Origin: Nothophaeocryptopus gaeumannii
Lineage: Eukaryota > Ascomycota > Dothideomycetes > Mycosphaerellales > Mycosphaerellaceae
Direction of reading: 5' to 3'
Length of the DNA: 64,000 bases
Assembly (NCBI GenBank): GCA_031771865.1
Contig: JASISA010000019.1
Span: 1,488,001 to 1,552,000 of the forward strand
Shown: piece by piece, positions 20,512-31,704 of the stretch
Numbering within the stretch: position 1 is the stretch's first letter
Layout: each line of letters starts with the position of its first letter
Made by a program: the position numbers and the translations under genes
Notes under the pieces: generated by a model
What the model saw: only the letters and a program-made list of their open reading frames with translations
What the model was told of the DNA's origin: nothing
The model's database searches: none

Positions 20512-22233
20512 AGCCTTGCCTCAGGTCAGTCTGCACAACAATGATGGCCCGCAAGACGATGCAAGGAGCACAACTCCTTTTCAGTGTCAGCTTTTAGTCG
20601 GCGGCATAACATCCATCTGGACTTTGCACTTCCGAGTGGTTGTTACTTTCAGATCCGCATCCGAATCTCAGGGCAGCGCTCCACGTGCTGGACGCATGGA
20701 GAACACGCTACTTTGTGGAGGCATTGCTTTAGACTACTGTGCATAGTCGCAATTTGTGAACATGTCTTGAACGTTCATTATATTGCTCTCGGGAGGTGGA
20801 GGTGGACACCCGGTGTCTTGGATCCGGATCGAACACATCTATTGCTCGAAGGAGTTGGCCTGGCGAGATGTGCGGCATTTAGGCGTCCAGTGTTCGAACT
20901 CCATAGCCGACAAGTACGTCTTTTTGCAGCCATTACGACCAGTTTCAGCAGCTGTCGTAGCAAGGAAGCGTCTTCTTCTGTTGTGCGAATAGACAAATAA
21001 GCTCAAGGACTTTGCGGGCAAGCTTTTGCGGAGAGGAGGGTTACGCAACGGCTGACCTTGACCCTGCTGCTTCGAAAATGGGTTCAATCAATTGGCATGC
21101 TGAGTCCGCCTGAGGCGTCACGGTTCCAAGTAAGAGGCTGGACGCTTGACCCCTTCATAGGTCTGCGATCTTTCTGTGGTTCTCCAGATCTTGCCCGTGG
21201 GAGCATCAGGTGGATGTGGAGAGGACGATAAGCTGGAGTAGGCGGAAATCGGCAGAGAGCTTCAAGTCGACAGCATGTTCGCCCGCCACTCAGGCTTCAA
21301 CTGTAAGTGCCATCTCGTTTCGTAGCTTAGGTACGCTTCCTTCGCGCTGTACTCAATGCGTGACTTCTTATGCGATATTCGCATCGCTTTCGCTAGTTCG
21401 GGTCGTTGTGCCGGGGGAAGTCTCAGCCGTGTCCAGCCTCAAAAGCCTTTGCCGCTGCCACTGCCGCACGCCGACCACGTCAAGCACGAGGCCGTGGATG
21501 CATTTTTCAGCCGCGTAACGCACATCACCAGATGCCTCTCGAGATTGTTGAAAGCTGCAGAGGATAGAGCTGGTAGCACGGAAGCGCCGTCGTTAAGCAT
21601 TGTATTGGAAGGATGAAGGCCGATGCAACGTGAAGTAGGCCATCCCAGGCATATTTGTGGGCCTCGCTTTGGGGATATGGAGATGGAAAACTGTGTTGGC
21701 CTGGAGGCTCCACTACTGGAGAAAAGAATGGCCACTGGAGAAAAGAAGGGGCCCTGGAGAGTGGAGGTGCGACCATGCGTTTGACACTCCGGCAGCCAAA
21801 CAGCGTGTGCCGCTGCCGTGAAGACACTGCTTCGGTATAGTGGTGTTGCTGCCCGCACTTGACTATTGGTTGGTCCAACCCAGAGGCGGATCGTGTTGCA
21901 TTTCTCGGCTACGTCAGGCCGCCAAAGACGCACGGTTGCAATTGAACGTGGTCACGAGCCACCTGCATGGCAACGGCTTGTGTCCTCCACATGGAACGTT
22001 GGAACGGGCAGCATGTGCATGTGCATGTGCACCTGCAGGCTTGTGAACAGGGTTTGTCGAGGTTGACCGTTTCGTTTCTTTTAATTCGACTCGTCCCTTG
22101 TTCAAACCTTCGCACTTCCCCTACTTGCCGCAACTCGTACTACGCGAGGCTGAACAAACGAACATCGACGACGAAGTCACCCTACTCACAACACAACACA
22201 ACGACAGCGCCTCGACGCTCGCTGGCCTCCACA
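20512..22233. other. Intergenic region upstream of the sugar transporter
   Basis: About 1.7 kb with no convincing gene on either strand; the frames of 70-165 codons look random. A short CATGTG repeat lies at 22011-22032. A CCGGGG-type sequence near 21411 fits the loose consensus of the carbon-catabolite repressor CreA, but such matches are common by chance. This is most likely the transporter promoter and 5' leader. Confidence 0.4.
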
Positions 22234-24064
22234 ATGGTCAAGCAATTCGGCAATGTCTACCTCATCGCCGCCATCTCCATCATTGGAGGTGGTCTCTTCG
22301 GCTTCGATATCTCGTCCATGAGCGCCATGTGAGTCACACATCGCACAGCCTTACTCCTCGACTCATTCAATCTAACATCGATTCAGCATTGCTACTCCTG
22401 CCTATCTCTGCTACTTCAACCAAGGCCCGAAGGCATGCGCTGGTCCAGCTTCCGACGTTCAAGGCGGCATCACTGCCTCGATGGCCGGTGGGTCCTGGCT
22501 GGCTTCCCTCGTCTCTGGATTCATCTCTGATGGCCTTGGTCGCAAGAAGGCCATCATGCTCGGTGCTGTCATTTGGGTCATCGGATGCATCATCGTCTCT
22601 GTAAGTGAAGGAGAACCGCGGGCCAAGCTTTAGACGGAGATTGTCAGAAGACATGCTAACGTGCAACAGGCCGCCCAGAACATCCCGATGCTCATCGTCG
22701 GACGTGTTATCAACGGATTCTGCGTCGGCATCTGCAGCGCTCAAGTCCCTGTCTACATCTCCGAGCTTGCCCCGCCTACTAAGCGTGGCCGGTTAGTGGG
22801 TGCTCAGCAGTGGGCCATCACTTGGGGAATCATGATCATGTTCTACATCTCCTACGGCTGCTCCTTTATCAAAGGCACGGCTGCCTTCCGGATCCCGTGG
22901 GCTCTTCAGATGATTCCGGCTATCATCCTCTTCTTCGGCATGATCTTCCTTCCGGAGTCTCCCCGTTGGTTGGCTTCCAAGGACCGCTGGGAGGAGTGTG
23001 AACGCGTTCTCATTCTCACCCACGGGAAAGGAGATCCCAACAGCCCATGGGTTGCCCGCGAGTATCAGGAGATTAAGGAGTGGCTCGACATCGAACGCCG
23101 GAGCAAGGCGGTCAGCTACCTCACACTGTTCAGCCCGCGCTACATCAACCGCACGCACATCGGCCTCTTCACTCAGATTTGGTCTCAATTGACCGGTATG
23201 AACGTGATGATGTACTACATCACGTACGTGTTCGCCATGGCTGGGCTCACTGGAAACACCTTGCTGGTTTCGTCTTCGATCCAGTACGTGATTAACGTAA
23301 GTCTCCCTTGTTCCCCGATCCTCTGAGATGCCGGAGGCGACTCCGGCATCGTCTCACATGCATTACGGAATGAAACATTTGCTGACTGTCAACAGGTCGT
23401 CATGACAGTGCCGGCTTTGATCTGGATCGATCGTGTCGGTCGTCGCCCTACTCTCCTCGTCGGCTCGACTCTGATGGCCGTTTGGCTGTTCGCCAACGCC
23501 GGTCTTCTTGCATCCTACGGCACAGATCCTGGTCCAAATGGTGTCGGCGGTATCAAGGAGGCCTCCGTTCAAGTCAGCGGCGCCGCTTCCAAGGCTGTCA
23601 TCGCCTGCTCCTATCTTTTCGTCGCATCGTACGCTCCGACTTGGGGACCAGTCTCCTGGATCTACCCCCCAGAGCTGTTCCCGAATACCCTCCGTGGCAA
23701 AGCTGTCGCTCTCGCCACCTCCGGCAACTGGGCCTTCAACTTCGCTCTGGGCTACTTCGTGCCGCCGGCGTTCGTCACCATCAAGTGGAAGACTTATATC
23801 GTCTTTGCTGTTTTCTGCGTGGCCATGACGATCCACGTCTTCTTCATGTTCCCTGAGACTGCTGGCAAGCCCCTCGAGGAGGTCAATGAGATGTTCGAGG
23901 ATCCAAATGGTCCCAAATACATCGGTACTCCTGCCTGGAAGACTCGCTCGCAGTTCAATCGTGCTGAGAACCTGGAGCATGGAGTGGGTATTGAGAAGAA
24001 GTTGGATGATGAGCACTCTCCTGAGCGACTTGAGAGCGTGAACCCGACAAAGGTCGAGGTCTGA
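22234..24064 (+). CDS. MFS sugar transporter (glucose/hexose type)
   Basis: Four exons: 22234-22328, 22387-22600, 22670-23296 and 23396-24064, with introns of 58, 69 and 99 bp and matching phases, giving 534 residues. Twelve transmembrane helices are expected. Sugar-porter signatures are clear: GGGLFGFDISSMSA in TM1, GLGRKKAI after TM2, GRVINGFCVG in TM4, PESPRWL at the end of TM6, DRVGRRPT after TM8 and FPETAGKPLEEV after TM12. The sequence resembles fungal high-affinity glucose transporters, and the GGxxFGFDIS opening fits that subgroup. The exact sugar cannot be read from sequence. It is a plasma-membrane proton symporter or facilitator. A long antisense frame at 23363-24106 is a shadow. 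Confidence 0.93.
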
Positions 24065-25633
24065 TATGCCTCGTCTCGAAGCTAGTCTTGCTGCTTTTTT
24101 ACACATGCTCTTCGTAGCAACAGGTAGGGTCTCACGTTGACCGTGAGCACACTCAGTGCATGCCCAAGAAGAGGCTACGCTACCAATAAGATCAAATGCG
24201 AATTGTTCTGATCGCTACCAAAGCTGCGGTTGAATCGAGAATTTACCATCAATATTGTCGTCAGTCCTCAATGAGGCTCTCACTTCATCCCGTACCTACT
24301 TACTAGCCTCAGGCGCAAGCAGCCACCCATTTAAACTTCACGGTTCGGCTCCGTGAACCGATCTTCTGATCGCGTGTTCCTGTCGATCTGGATGACACCG
24401 CACGGTGAGGCGTATCTGTCATCACCAGCGCCTTGGATTCTTCTGCCGCGGTATGGACTGCTCCTTCGTGTCGCTTGAGCGCGCAAGGCGGCGAGAGTAA
24501 GACAGCAAGGCTCGAGAAGTTTGATGTGGTTGCAAGCCATGGCTTCTTCCAAGTCGGAAGACGCCGTGGTCCTGCGCAGGTCCCGATGGGTGATGAGATG
24601 AGAGAATGATTTTGCTTGAAGCCAAGCATGTTCCAAAACCATGGATCGAGGACCTTGACTTGGTGCAAGCCTATAATCGAACTGGTCCTGCCAGTCGCAG
24701 CTCGCGTAGAACCAGTTCAGAGCGTGAGCATACAAGCATTGTAGATGTATTCTTCTGGTCTTGAGTCGAGCACGAAACACATTCACACAATACACGTCAA
24801 TCCTCCGGATCGACCAAGTGATGAGCACTCCAAGTGTCTCATGACACCCCTCCGGAGTGTGCCAGAATAAGCAGCCTTTCAGGTTTGACCCTAGCTGCTG
24901 AGCAAGTGTTTCGGCAGAATTGTGGTTTGATGAGCGTTCAGCTCTGCCAGCCTATCTTGGAGAAGAGATGCGCTGCGTGTGGCGAGATGGGGAGTCGTAG
25001 TCGTAGTAATGTACGACGCCATGGCATGCTCGTTGGCAGCCTCCAACGAATGGGCCTGGTCCTGACCTTTTCGATGAAGCCAAAGGAGACGATGCAGGTG
25101 TGGTGAGGATCAGGGGCGAATGGGTGATGATGCCTCACAGCTTCACGGGAAGAGAGCATTCCAAACACCTCCCGCATGCCTCAAACCACACAACCTGCGC
25201 GAACGCCTGTGAAGGATGGATATGCCGTGGCCCGGACATCATTCGGCGTAGATGGTTTGTTCTTCTTGTGCCGATCTCTCTGTGAGAGTGATGGTCGACC
25301 AGACAGCTCGGCCGGGGAATTTGAGGCTTGACCGCTTTCTGCTCATCCATGTCCAAGAGAGTTTCCTTGGCATGCAGTAAACCTGCTGTGAGAAGAACGC
25401 CGTCCAAGCTTGTGAGCAGGCGTCTTTCCTTTCCTGGTTCTTGCGCATGAGATGGCAGGGTACGGGAACCATGAAATGCTCTTAGTCGCCACGCGCCCTA
25501 ATCATGCTGACCAGGTGGTGCTTCTTCGAGATCATGTTTGCATCAGTAGGGGTTTCTTCTTTTCAACAATCAATCTTTCTCATTATGCGATGCGTGCTGG
25601 GACGAGGCGAATCGGAACTGATCACATGAAGGG
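24065..25633. other. Intergenic region
   Basis: About 1.6 kb between the sugar transporter and the small hypothetical gene. Frames up to 165 codons exist on the minus strand (24331-24828) but show no domain and overlap each other. I see no repeat or RNA gene here. Confidence 0.4.
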
Positions 25634-26416
25634 ATGGAGGCCACGCACGATTGGAGATCAATCTTGAAGACACTGACGCCTGCCGATTTGGTCGAAACGA
25701 AAGCCTACATCGATACCCTCCTAACACCCTCGCGCCTCCAAATCGCCAATCAACAACTCTCCCCTCTCCTCCAACTCCCGCGAAACATCCTCGAATACAT
25801 ACTCGATCTCGCCGTATCTTTTACAGACGACGTAGTAGACGACGCCCCGAAAGAGCCGGGCATCCTGCAAACCTGCCACACACTACGCGAACAAGCAGCA
25901 AGACTATACTTCAGTCGAAACACTTTCAAGAGAAAACGGAGCTTCCACGAAGAAGGCTTGGAACGATGGACGAAAGTCCGAGTCGGCGAGAATAGAAGGT
26001 ACCTCAGGAGAGTACGACTAGGACCACCGCTCCACTGCAACAACGAAGAAGCAGGAGAAGAGGCTCAAAGGCTAGACGACCGATGCGGACTGGCCAGAGG
26101 AACGGTCTGGGTATTATCAGAAAACGATTTCGAGGACGATTACGAGTGGTGGTGTAATTCGCTGGGCGAGACGGAGAGGATGGATCCTGCATTGAAAGAT
26201 GGACCACCTGGAGGACCAGGAGCAGTAACTTCTCCATCAAAGACGGGGACAGTCGCTCGAGCGACGACGAGCAGACCTGCAGCTTCGTGGTACTGCTCGT
26301 TTTGGTTGTCTGGGGAGAAAGATACCCCGGAGGAACATCCTACAGATTACTTCACCTTGAAGAGAGGAATATTGACACCTCAGTCGAGGCCAAGTCAGTT
26401 GATGGCAGATTGGTGA
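25634..26416 (+). CDS. Hypothetical protein, F-box/2EXR-like helical N-terminus
   Basis: A single exon of 260 residues. I do not recognise the whole protein. Residues 45-85 (LLQLPRNILEYILDLAV followed by GILQTCHTLREQA) follow the pattern L-P-x-E/N-x-x-x-x-I-x-x-L ... I-L-x-T-C-x-x-x-R-x-E-A. That pattern is seen in short fungal proteins with F-box or 2EXR-like domains. The rest is charged, with a Gly/Pro-rich low-complexity stretch near 190 and SWYCSFWLSG near the end. A role in protein turnover is possible by analogy but not shown. Codon choice and length support a real gene. Confidence 0.6.
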   Translation: MEATHDWRSILKTLTPADLVETKAYIDTLLTPSRLQIANQQLSPLLQLPRNILEYILDLAVSFTDDVVDDAPKEPGILQTCHTLREQAARLYFSRNTFKRKRSFHEEGLERWTKVRVGENRRYLRRVRLGPPLHCNNEEAGEEAQRLDDRCGLARGTVWVLSENDFEDDYEWWCNSLGETERMDPALKDGPPGGPGAVTSPSKTGTVARATTSRPAASWYCSFWLSGEKDTPEEHPTDYFTLKRGILTPQSRPSQLMADW

Positions 26417-27270
26417 AGGGACGGTACAACCGACGTCAACGTTCGAAAAGGGTGCATTGGGATAGAGCTGTGCGCTGAAAAGGGGAACAACTTATTTCTT
26501 TTGACACCCATTGCCAGCAACACGGTCGATTGCTTTTAAATTAGATAGCTCGTAGCTCATCGATGTAATGATAATGCCGAAGACACTGCTTTTGGAGGCT
26601 TCGCAGCAAGCAATTACCTCGGAGATACCTCGATCGCCGTGCAAACGGAGTCTCCATGACTGTGCCAGGCGACTCGTTCGGACAACTGCATATTCCCAGA
26701 GCGAAGTTATAAGTCATCTCCTCCGAGCCGCTCATTCGGTTGCAACACTGTGTCATTGACCATCGATTCGCAGCTTTCTGTGTCACTGTTCGGACAACTG
26801 CATATCTCCGCAGCGAATGTTACAAGTCATTTCCTCCCTCCGAGTTGCTCGTTTGGTTAAGAGTATCGTGTCGTTGATCGTCGATTCGCAGGTTTTTCTA
26901 TGCGTTTGATGCGTGGGTTGAGTTGAGGCGTGAGTGATGTTGTTAGGGAGAAGGGTAGCGAGGAAGAGGTGAAGCGTGAGGTCTACTGTGGGCTTGGAAA
27001 TGAGAGGGATGTGGGAGTGGTGGAGGAGATTACGGTGAAGGAGGAGGAGCATGTTGACAAGGACGAAGTGCAGCGATGGATGGGAAGGATTCGTGATAGC
27101 TTGGGAACGGTAGAGATGAAGACTGAGAGGAACACGCGACCATGAGCCACAGGGTAAGTAGCAACGACATTGATTCAGGAATATCAAGTATTGTCGAGTT
27201 GAGTATAGTCACAATTATGAGTACAAGGCCCTTTCGAGACATCAGACCGACCTGAGATGTTTAGTGATAC
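26417..27270. other. Intergenic region with an imperfect 112-bp tandem repeat
   Basis: About 850 bp between a plus-strand gene and the 3' end of MSE1. It holds the repeat at 26676-26900 (separate entry). The frames at 26783-27187 minus and 26930-27145 plus are opposite readings of low-complexity DNA and are not called. Confidence 0.5.
26676..26900. repeat. Imperfect tandem duplication, period 112 bp
   Basis: Two copies begin with GTTCGGACAACTGCATAT at 26676 and 26788. Both continue through a CAAGTCAT/TAAGTCAT segment and end with a CGATTCGCAG motif (about 26764 and 26882). The copies differ at many positions and by small indels, so the duplication is not recent. Confidence 0.75.
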
Positions 27271-29202
27271 TCAGAGATCCAACACGCCTTCACCCAGCAG
27301 ATTGACCGACTCAAAGACCGCCTCAACAGCGAGCCAGCTCTCGCGACCAGGAACGACACCAAGACGCGTACAGCATTCTTTGTACCCAAGAATGGCCATA
27401 ATCTGTCCGACGCGCGGTCCTGGTTGCCCTCCGCTGAGCTTCTCCCTCATATACCGCATCAAAGCTTTGTTCCATGCATTACGCGCTTTCTTCATGTCAT
27501 CGGTCTTGTCCTCTTCACTAGGACTGCCTAGCTCAGTCCAGATCAGCTCGTCTAAGGCGGAGTGGATGCGCTGTGAGATGGCGTTGATGGGTGCGTCGAG
27601 AGTTGCTTCTGATGAGTTGGGCAATGGCTGTGGGACGTCGAGATCGGTATTCTCGAGTAAAGAATGCACGACATCGGAAAGATTTTGTGCTGAGATGCCG
27701 TTGGCTTCGTCGTACCATTCTGGTTCCTCTGGTACTTTGTCGGGGCAGTGCTTGAAGAAGTACTCATTCCGTTGGAGAAACTGCGCCGGATTGAGATACG
27801 ACTGGGAATCAGCCAGCAATATGCACAAGATGTACGCATCGAGACGTTTACTGTCTCCTTCGAACAGTGAGCTCTGACCTAAATTGCCACTCTCATCGTC
27901 GAGCGACGCTTCTCGAACTTGCACAATTAGGTCTTTGATGCCCGCGACATCCCTAGAGGTTCGCGCATGCTTGATCTTACGAGCCACGTGCTGCTTCTGG
28001 AGATACTCCAGTTTGTACGTGCGGAAGATGGTGTTGCCTTTTGTGAACTTCAGGTCGAAAGAACGTATGAGGTCTTCCATCTCCAGCACATCGCTCCGTC
28101 TGGGATTGCTCCAGCCCAGGAGAGCTAGGAAGTTGATCAAAGATTCGGGTAGAATGCCATCTCGTCTGTTGCTCTGCACATCCTGCTTCACCAAGCTCAA
28201 GGATGCGCTTCTCTTCGACAGCTTGGTCCCGCTCTCATCAACTAGCAATCCGACATGTGCAAACGCGGGTGGCTGCCATCCAAATGCAGCATACAGGTCG
28301 TAATGCAGCGGTGTGCTCGCCATCCATTCTGAGCCTCGGATTACGTGTGTTATTTCCATAAGATGGTCGTCAACGACGTTTGCGAAATGGTAGGTTGGTG
28401 TACCGTCTGACTTGACCAGAATCGTATCAGCTGCGTCGATGCCGGAATCACCTTCGCCATGTTGGCTGGCACTTGGTGATCTTTTCAATCTTTGAATGTT
28501 TCCGTATGTCAGGTCTTTGTAGACGCGTTTGTGAACGTCGGGCGGTAGCTTGAGGCGTATGGTATACTTCTCGCGCTTGTCCTCTGCCTTGTCAAGCGCT
28601 TCTTCTAGTGACAAGGAGGAGCAGTCTTGATAACAACCACTCGTCACGTAGGCGGCTTTTTGGCCGCCGAGACCCGAAGTCTGAGGCGCACAAAAGCATC
28701 GATACGCAGAACCAGATTCTAGAAGCCCCTTTGCATGATGCTGATAGATATGATTTCGTTCTGATTGCTTGTATGGTCCAAATGGTCCTCCGACCAGAGG
28801 CCCTTCATCCCATGATAAGCCAGCCCATTGGAGGTCTTTGAAAATCCTTTCCTCGGCATTTTCGACGAGTCGCTTCTGATCGGTATCTTCTATACGGAGC
28901 AAAAATTGGCCTTGGGTTCGTTTTGCAAGGAGGTAGCTGAAGAGTGCTGTTCGTAGACCCCCTATGTGCATGAATCCTGTGGGCGAGGGGGCAAAACGTG
29001 TTCGGGCTGGAGTATCTGGGAGTTTGCCATTTGAACGGCGAAATGATCTTTTTGAAGTCCTAGCTTGAGGTCCATCAGCCTGTCGTGAAGAGACTCCAGA
29101 AAAGGTGCGCTTGAAGAAAATAGTGTGCTCCTGACGACATGATGCGTAGACCCAGCGTTCCGCATGTCTTGCAAGAAGACATTTGATGGGCGAGTACACC
29201 AT
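27271..29202 (-). CDS. MSE1: Mitochondrial glutamyl-tRNA synthetase
   Basis: A single exon of 643 residues starting at the ATG at 29202. The first ~50 residues are rich in Arg/Ser with few acids, as expected of a mitochondrial targeting peptide. FAPSPTGFMHIGGLRTA is the class I HIGH-type motif of GluRS, RIEDTD follows in the usual place, and GTKLSKR is the KMSKS-type motif. The bacterial-type GluRS architecture (catalytic domain followed by an alpha-helical anticodon-binding domain) separates it from the cytosolic enzyme. It charges mitochondrial tRNA-Glu, and in many fungi also tRNA-Gln before transamidation. The protein is about 100 residues longer than bacterial GluRS because of the leader and C-terminal insertions. 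Confidence 0.95.
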   Translation of the reverse strand: MVYSPIKCLLARHAERWVYASCRQEHTIFFKRTFSGVSSRQADGPQARTSKRSFRRSNGKLPDTPARTRFAPSPTGFMHIGGLRTALFSYLLAKRTQGQFLLRIEDTDQKRLVENAEERIFKDLQWAGLSWDEGPLVGGPFGPYKQSERNHIYQHHAKGLLESGSAYRCFCAPQTSGLGGQKAAYVTSGCYQDCSSLSLEEALDKAEDKREKYTIRLKLPPDVHKRVYKDLTYGNIQRLKRSPSASQHGEGDSGIDAADTILVKSDGTPTYHFANVVDDHLMEITHVIRGSEWMASTPLHYDLYAAFGWQPPAFAHVGLLVDESGTKLSKRSASLSLVKQDVQSNRRDGILPESLINFLALLGWSNPRRSDVLEMEDLIRSFDLKFTKGNTIFRTYKLEYLQKQHVARKIKHARTSRDVAGIKDLIVQVREASLDDESGNLGQSSLFEGDSKRLDAYILCILLADSQSYLNPAQFLQRNEYFFKHCPDKVPEEPEWYDEANGISAQNLSDVVHSLLENTDLDVPQPLPNSSEATLDAPINAISQRIHSALDELIWTELGSPSEEDKTDDMKKARNAWNKALMRYMREKLSGGQPGPRVGQIMAILGYKECCTRLGVVPGRESWLAVEAVFESVNLLGEGVLDL

Positions 29203-29472
29203 GAATCCGATTATGTTAAGGCGTAGATGGAAGAAGCTCGCGCGAAGAATTCAAGCGCGTTTCGCATGTGAAGGAGTCGGCTTTTCTGACCAGAGCTCCG
29301 ACCATGACGATTTTGTCCGCCTTCACAGCGAGAACATTCTCATCTCACGAACCTACAATTTCTGTGCTTGCGACTTTCCTCTTTCCTACCACTATCTTCG
29401 AGCAGGTCGCGGTGTATCAAGGATCCCGAATTACCATCAACGTCACGACGAAAGAGACCGAACTCGCACCAA
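29203..29472. promoter_or_regulatory. Bidirectional promoter of MSE1 and XDJ1-type gene
   Basis: Only 270 bp separate the two divergent ATGs, so both promoters and 5' UTRs must fit here. I see no clear TATA box. Both products act in protein synthesis or quality control, so shared control is plausible, but this is inference. Confidence 0.4.
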
Positions 29473-30945
29473 ATGGCGGCAGCAGAAGAGATTGACCTTT
29501 ACGGTATGCGCGACACAGCACTTGGACAATAATTTCGAGAGATAGAAGTCTGACAAAGCTTAACAGAGGTCTTGAGTATTTCAAAGGGCGCCAGTAAGGC
29601 TGAGATCAAGAAGGCATATCACAAGGTACTTTTAGACTGGCAGAGGCATGAATCTCTGAGCTGAGACCTAACTTCTTCCTCTGTCCAGGCTGCACTCTCA
29701 TCACATCCCGACAAAGTAGCCGAAGACCAGCGCGAAGAAGCAGACATCAAGTTCAAACAAGTATCGCAAGCCTACGAAATCCTCAGCGACGATGACGCCC
29801 GCGCAATGTACGACCAGCACGGCATGGCCGCCTTCGAGAAGGGCCAGAACGGATTCCCTGGCGGCGCAGGCCCCGATCTCGATGATATTCTCGCGCAAAT
29901 GTTCGGCGGCATGGGTGGTGGTGGACCTTTCGAGGGCATGCACGGGTCTTTCGGCGGAGCAGGCGGGCCTGGCGTGCGACGGAAGAGGGCAAAAGGCAAG
30001 AATGAAATGCAGCAGTACGAGGTTTCATTAGAAGAGCTGTACAAGGGCAAGACAACCAAGTTCGCGAGCACTAAGAACGTCTTATGCACGCATTGCGGTG
30101 GAAGCGGAGGAAAGAATGAGAAGGTCAAGGCTAAGACATGCGATACCTGCAAGGGAAGAGGCGTGCAGACAAAACTTCAGCCCGTGGGACCGGGCATGGT
30201 CACACAAGTGCAGATGCCATGCTCGACATGCGAAGGCAAAGGGCAGTTCTACGCGGACAAGGACAAGTGCAAGAAATGCAAGGGCGCGCGAACGATAAAG
30301 CAGAAGAAGATTTTGGAGCTGTATATTCCGCGAGGCAGCCGGGAAGGGGAGCACATTGTGTTAGCAGGAGAGGCTGATCAAGATCCGGATGATGAGCAAC
30401 CGGGTGATATCATTTTTGAGCTCGTGGAGGAGCAGCACAATACCTTCAACCGCGCAGGTGCAGACCTTCATGCGGAGCTGGAGATCAGTCTCGCAGAGGC
30501 CTTGACTGGCATCAACCGCACAGTTATCACACATCTTGACGGCCGCGGCATCCAACTAAACATTCAACAACCCAACGGACGCGTCCTTAGACCGGATGAG
30601 GTTCTCAGGGTCCCAGGTGAGGGCATGCCAATCAAGCGGTCAGATGCCAAGGGCGACCTCTACCTCACAGTGCAAGTCAAGTTCCCCGAGGACAGCTGGC
30701 TGAAAGACCAAGCAACCGTCGACAAGGTGAAGGCTGTGCTTCCGCAAGAGAAGGCAAATCCAGCTGGCGGCTTCGAGCCCGAGAAGCCTGGGCAGACTCC
30801 AGAGATCGTTGACGAGATTCACGACTTCGAGATTGTGGACAGCTTAGATGGGTTTGGTGCGGGCTCAGACGACCCTAGGGCGGCAGGTGCTGAGTGGGAA
30901 GACGACGAGGAGGGAGCTCAGGGCGCACAGTGCGCGCAGCAGTAG
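29473..30945 (+). CDS. XDJ1: Class A (type I) J-domain co-chaperone, Xdj1/Ydj1 family, with CaaX tail
   Basis: Three exons: 29473-29503, 29567-29625 and 29689-30945, with introns of 63 and 63 bp, giving 448 residues. The J domain spans about 9-74, with the HPD motif at 36-38. A Gly-rich region (80-125) and a zinc-finger domain with four CxxC pairs (CTHCGGSG, CDTCKGRG, CSTCEGKG, CKKCKGA) at 163-231 make it class A. The C-terminal four residues are CAQQ, a plausible farnesylation signal like the tail of Ydj1, so it is likely membrane-associated. The J-domain sequence SSHPDKVAEDQREEADIKFK looks closer to Xdj1 than to Ydj1. It stimulates Hsp70 ATPase and passes clients to it. The second exon is only 59 bp. 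Confidence 0.92.
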
Positions 30946-31704
30946 AGTAGGATAGAAGGATCAGTCGTGAATGAAGCGTTCATGATGGGTGGGTTGGAGC
31001 ATGGTCTTTCACTGCATAGCGACGGCGTTCTCTTAGAAGCAAAGTAGGTGCCGATGGTTTCAGGCACTGGCTATGGCGATGGTATCTGGGTCTCAGCTTT
31101 GTAGAAGAATGTACAGATGATCTTATGACCCTACGGCATTGACACACCTTTCTGACAGCAATGATGCCTTAGTCTGCACGATCCGTAATCACAAATGACA
31201 TCTGTTCCAGCCAACTCCGCACCTGATCTTCATCTTCACCTTGCACGTTCAGAGACACCGACATCTTTCCTTAGAAAGCGTTGCATGGAACATGGGGTGA
31301 GAGGCCCCGTCACTTTTGTCAGCATTGCTGGGTATCGGATCCGCGAACCCTGATAGCTCTAAGGTACTGCCCTCCAACCTCCGGAAGAAGCATCCGTCAC
31401 GCCCTCCCTGTCTCCGTGATTGACGTTTCCACCCTTAGCCGCGGCAATGATGTAGCTGTAGCTGCCAATGGGCGCGCTTCTTCCAAAACTGAAACAGAGC
31501 TCGGAATTCATGCGAGCCGTGACAACCAACTAGGCAGAAACGTCAGATCCGTATCCGACTCTACCTTCTTGACCTCACTTGGCCAACACATATATACTTC
31601 GTCAATCCACTCGAGATCTGTCTTGAATGCAACCACTTCGCCGACTTGTGTCTTTCTCTCGCCAGCTCACAACCACCACCTCATCACCAACAGGTCCAAC
31701 CAAA
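30946..31704. other. Intergenic region upstream of the epoxide hydrolase gene
   Basis: About 760 bp between two tandem genes. A TATATA element lies at 31591-31596 (separate entry). A 185-codon frame at 31281-31838 overlaps the epoxide hydrolase start in another frame and is not called. Confidence 0.5.
31591..31596 (+). promoter_or_regulatory. TATA-like element of the epoxide hydrolase gene
   Basis: TATATA lies 31 bp before an upstream ATG (31627) and 109 bp before the ATG at 31705. Initiation about 30 bp past a TATA box would fall at or after 31620. A transcript from here could then hardly give a leader to the first ATG, which favours 31705 as the start. Confidence 0.45.

Noticed and set aside
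23363..24106. 247-codon frame antisense to the sugar transporter 3' exon
   Set aside because: The transporter reading has clear family motifs across the same DNA. The antisense frame shows none.
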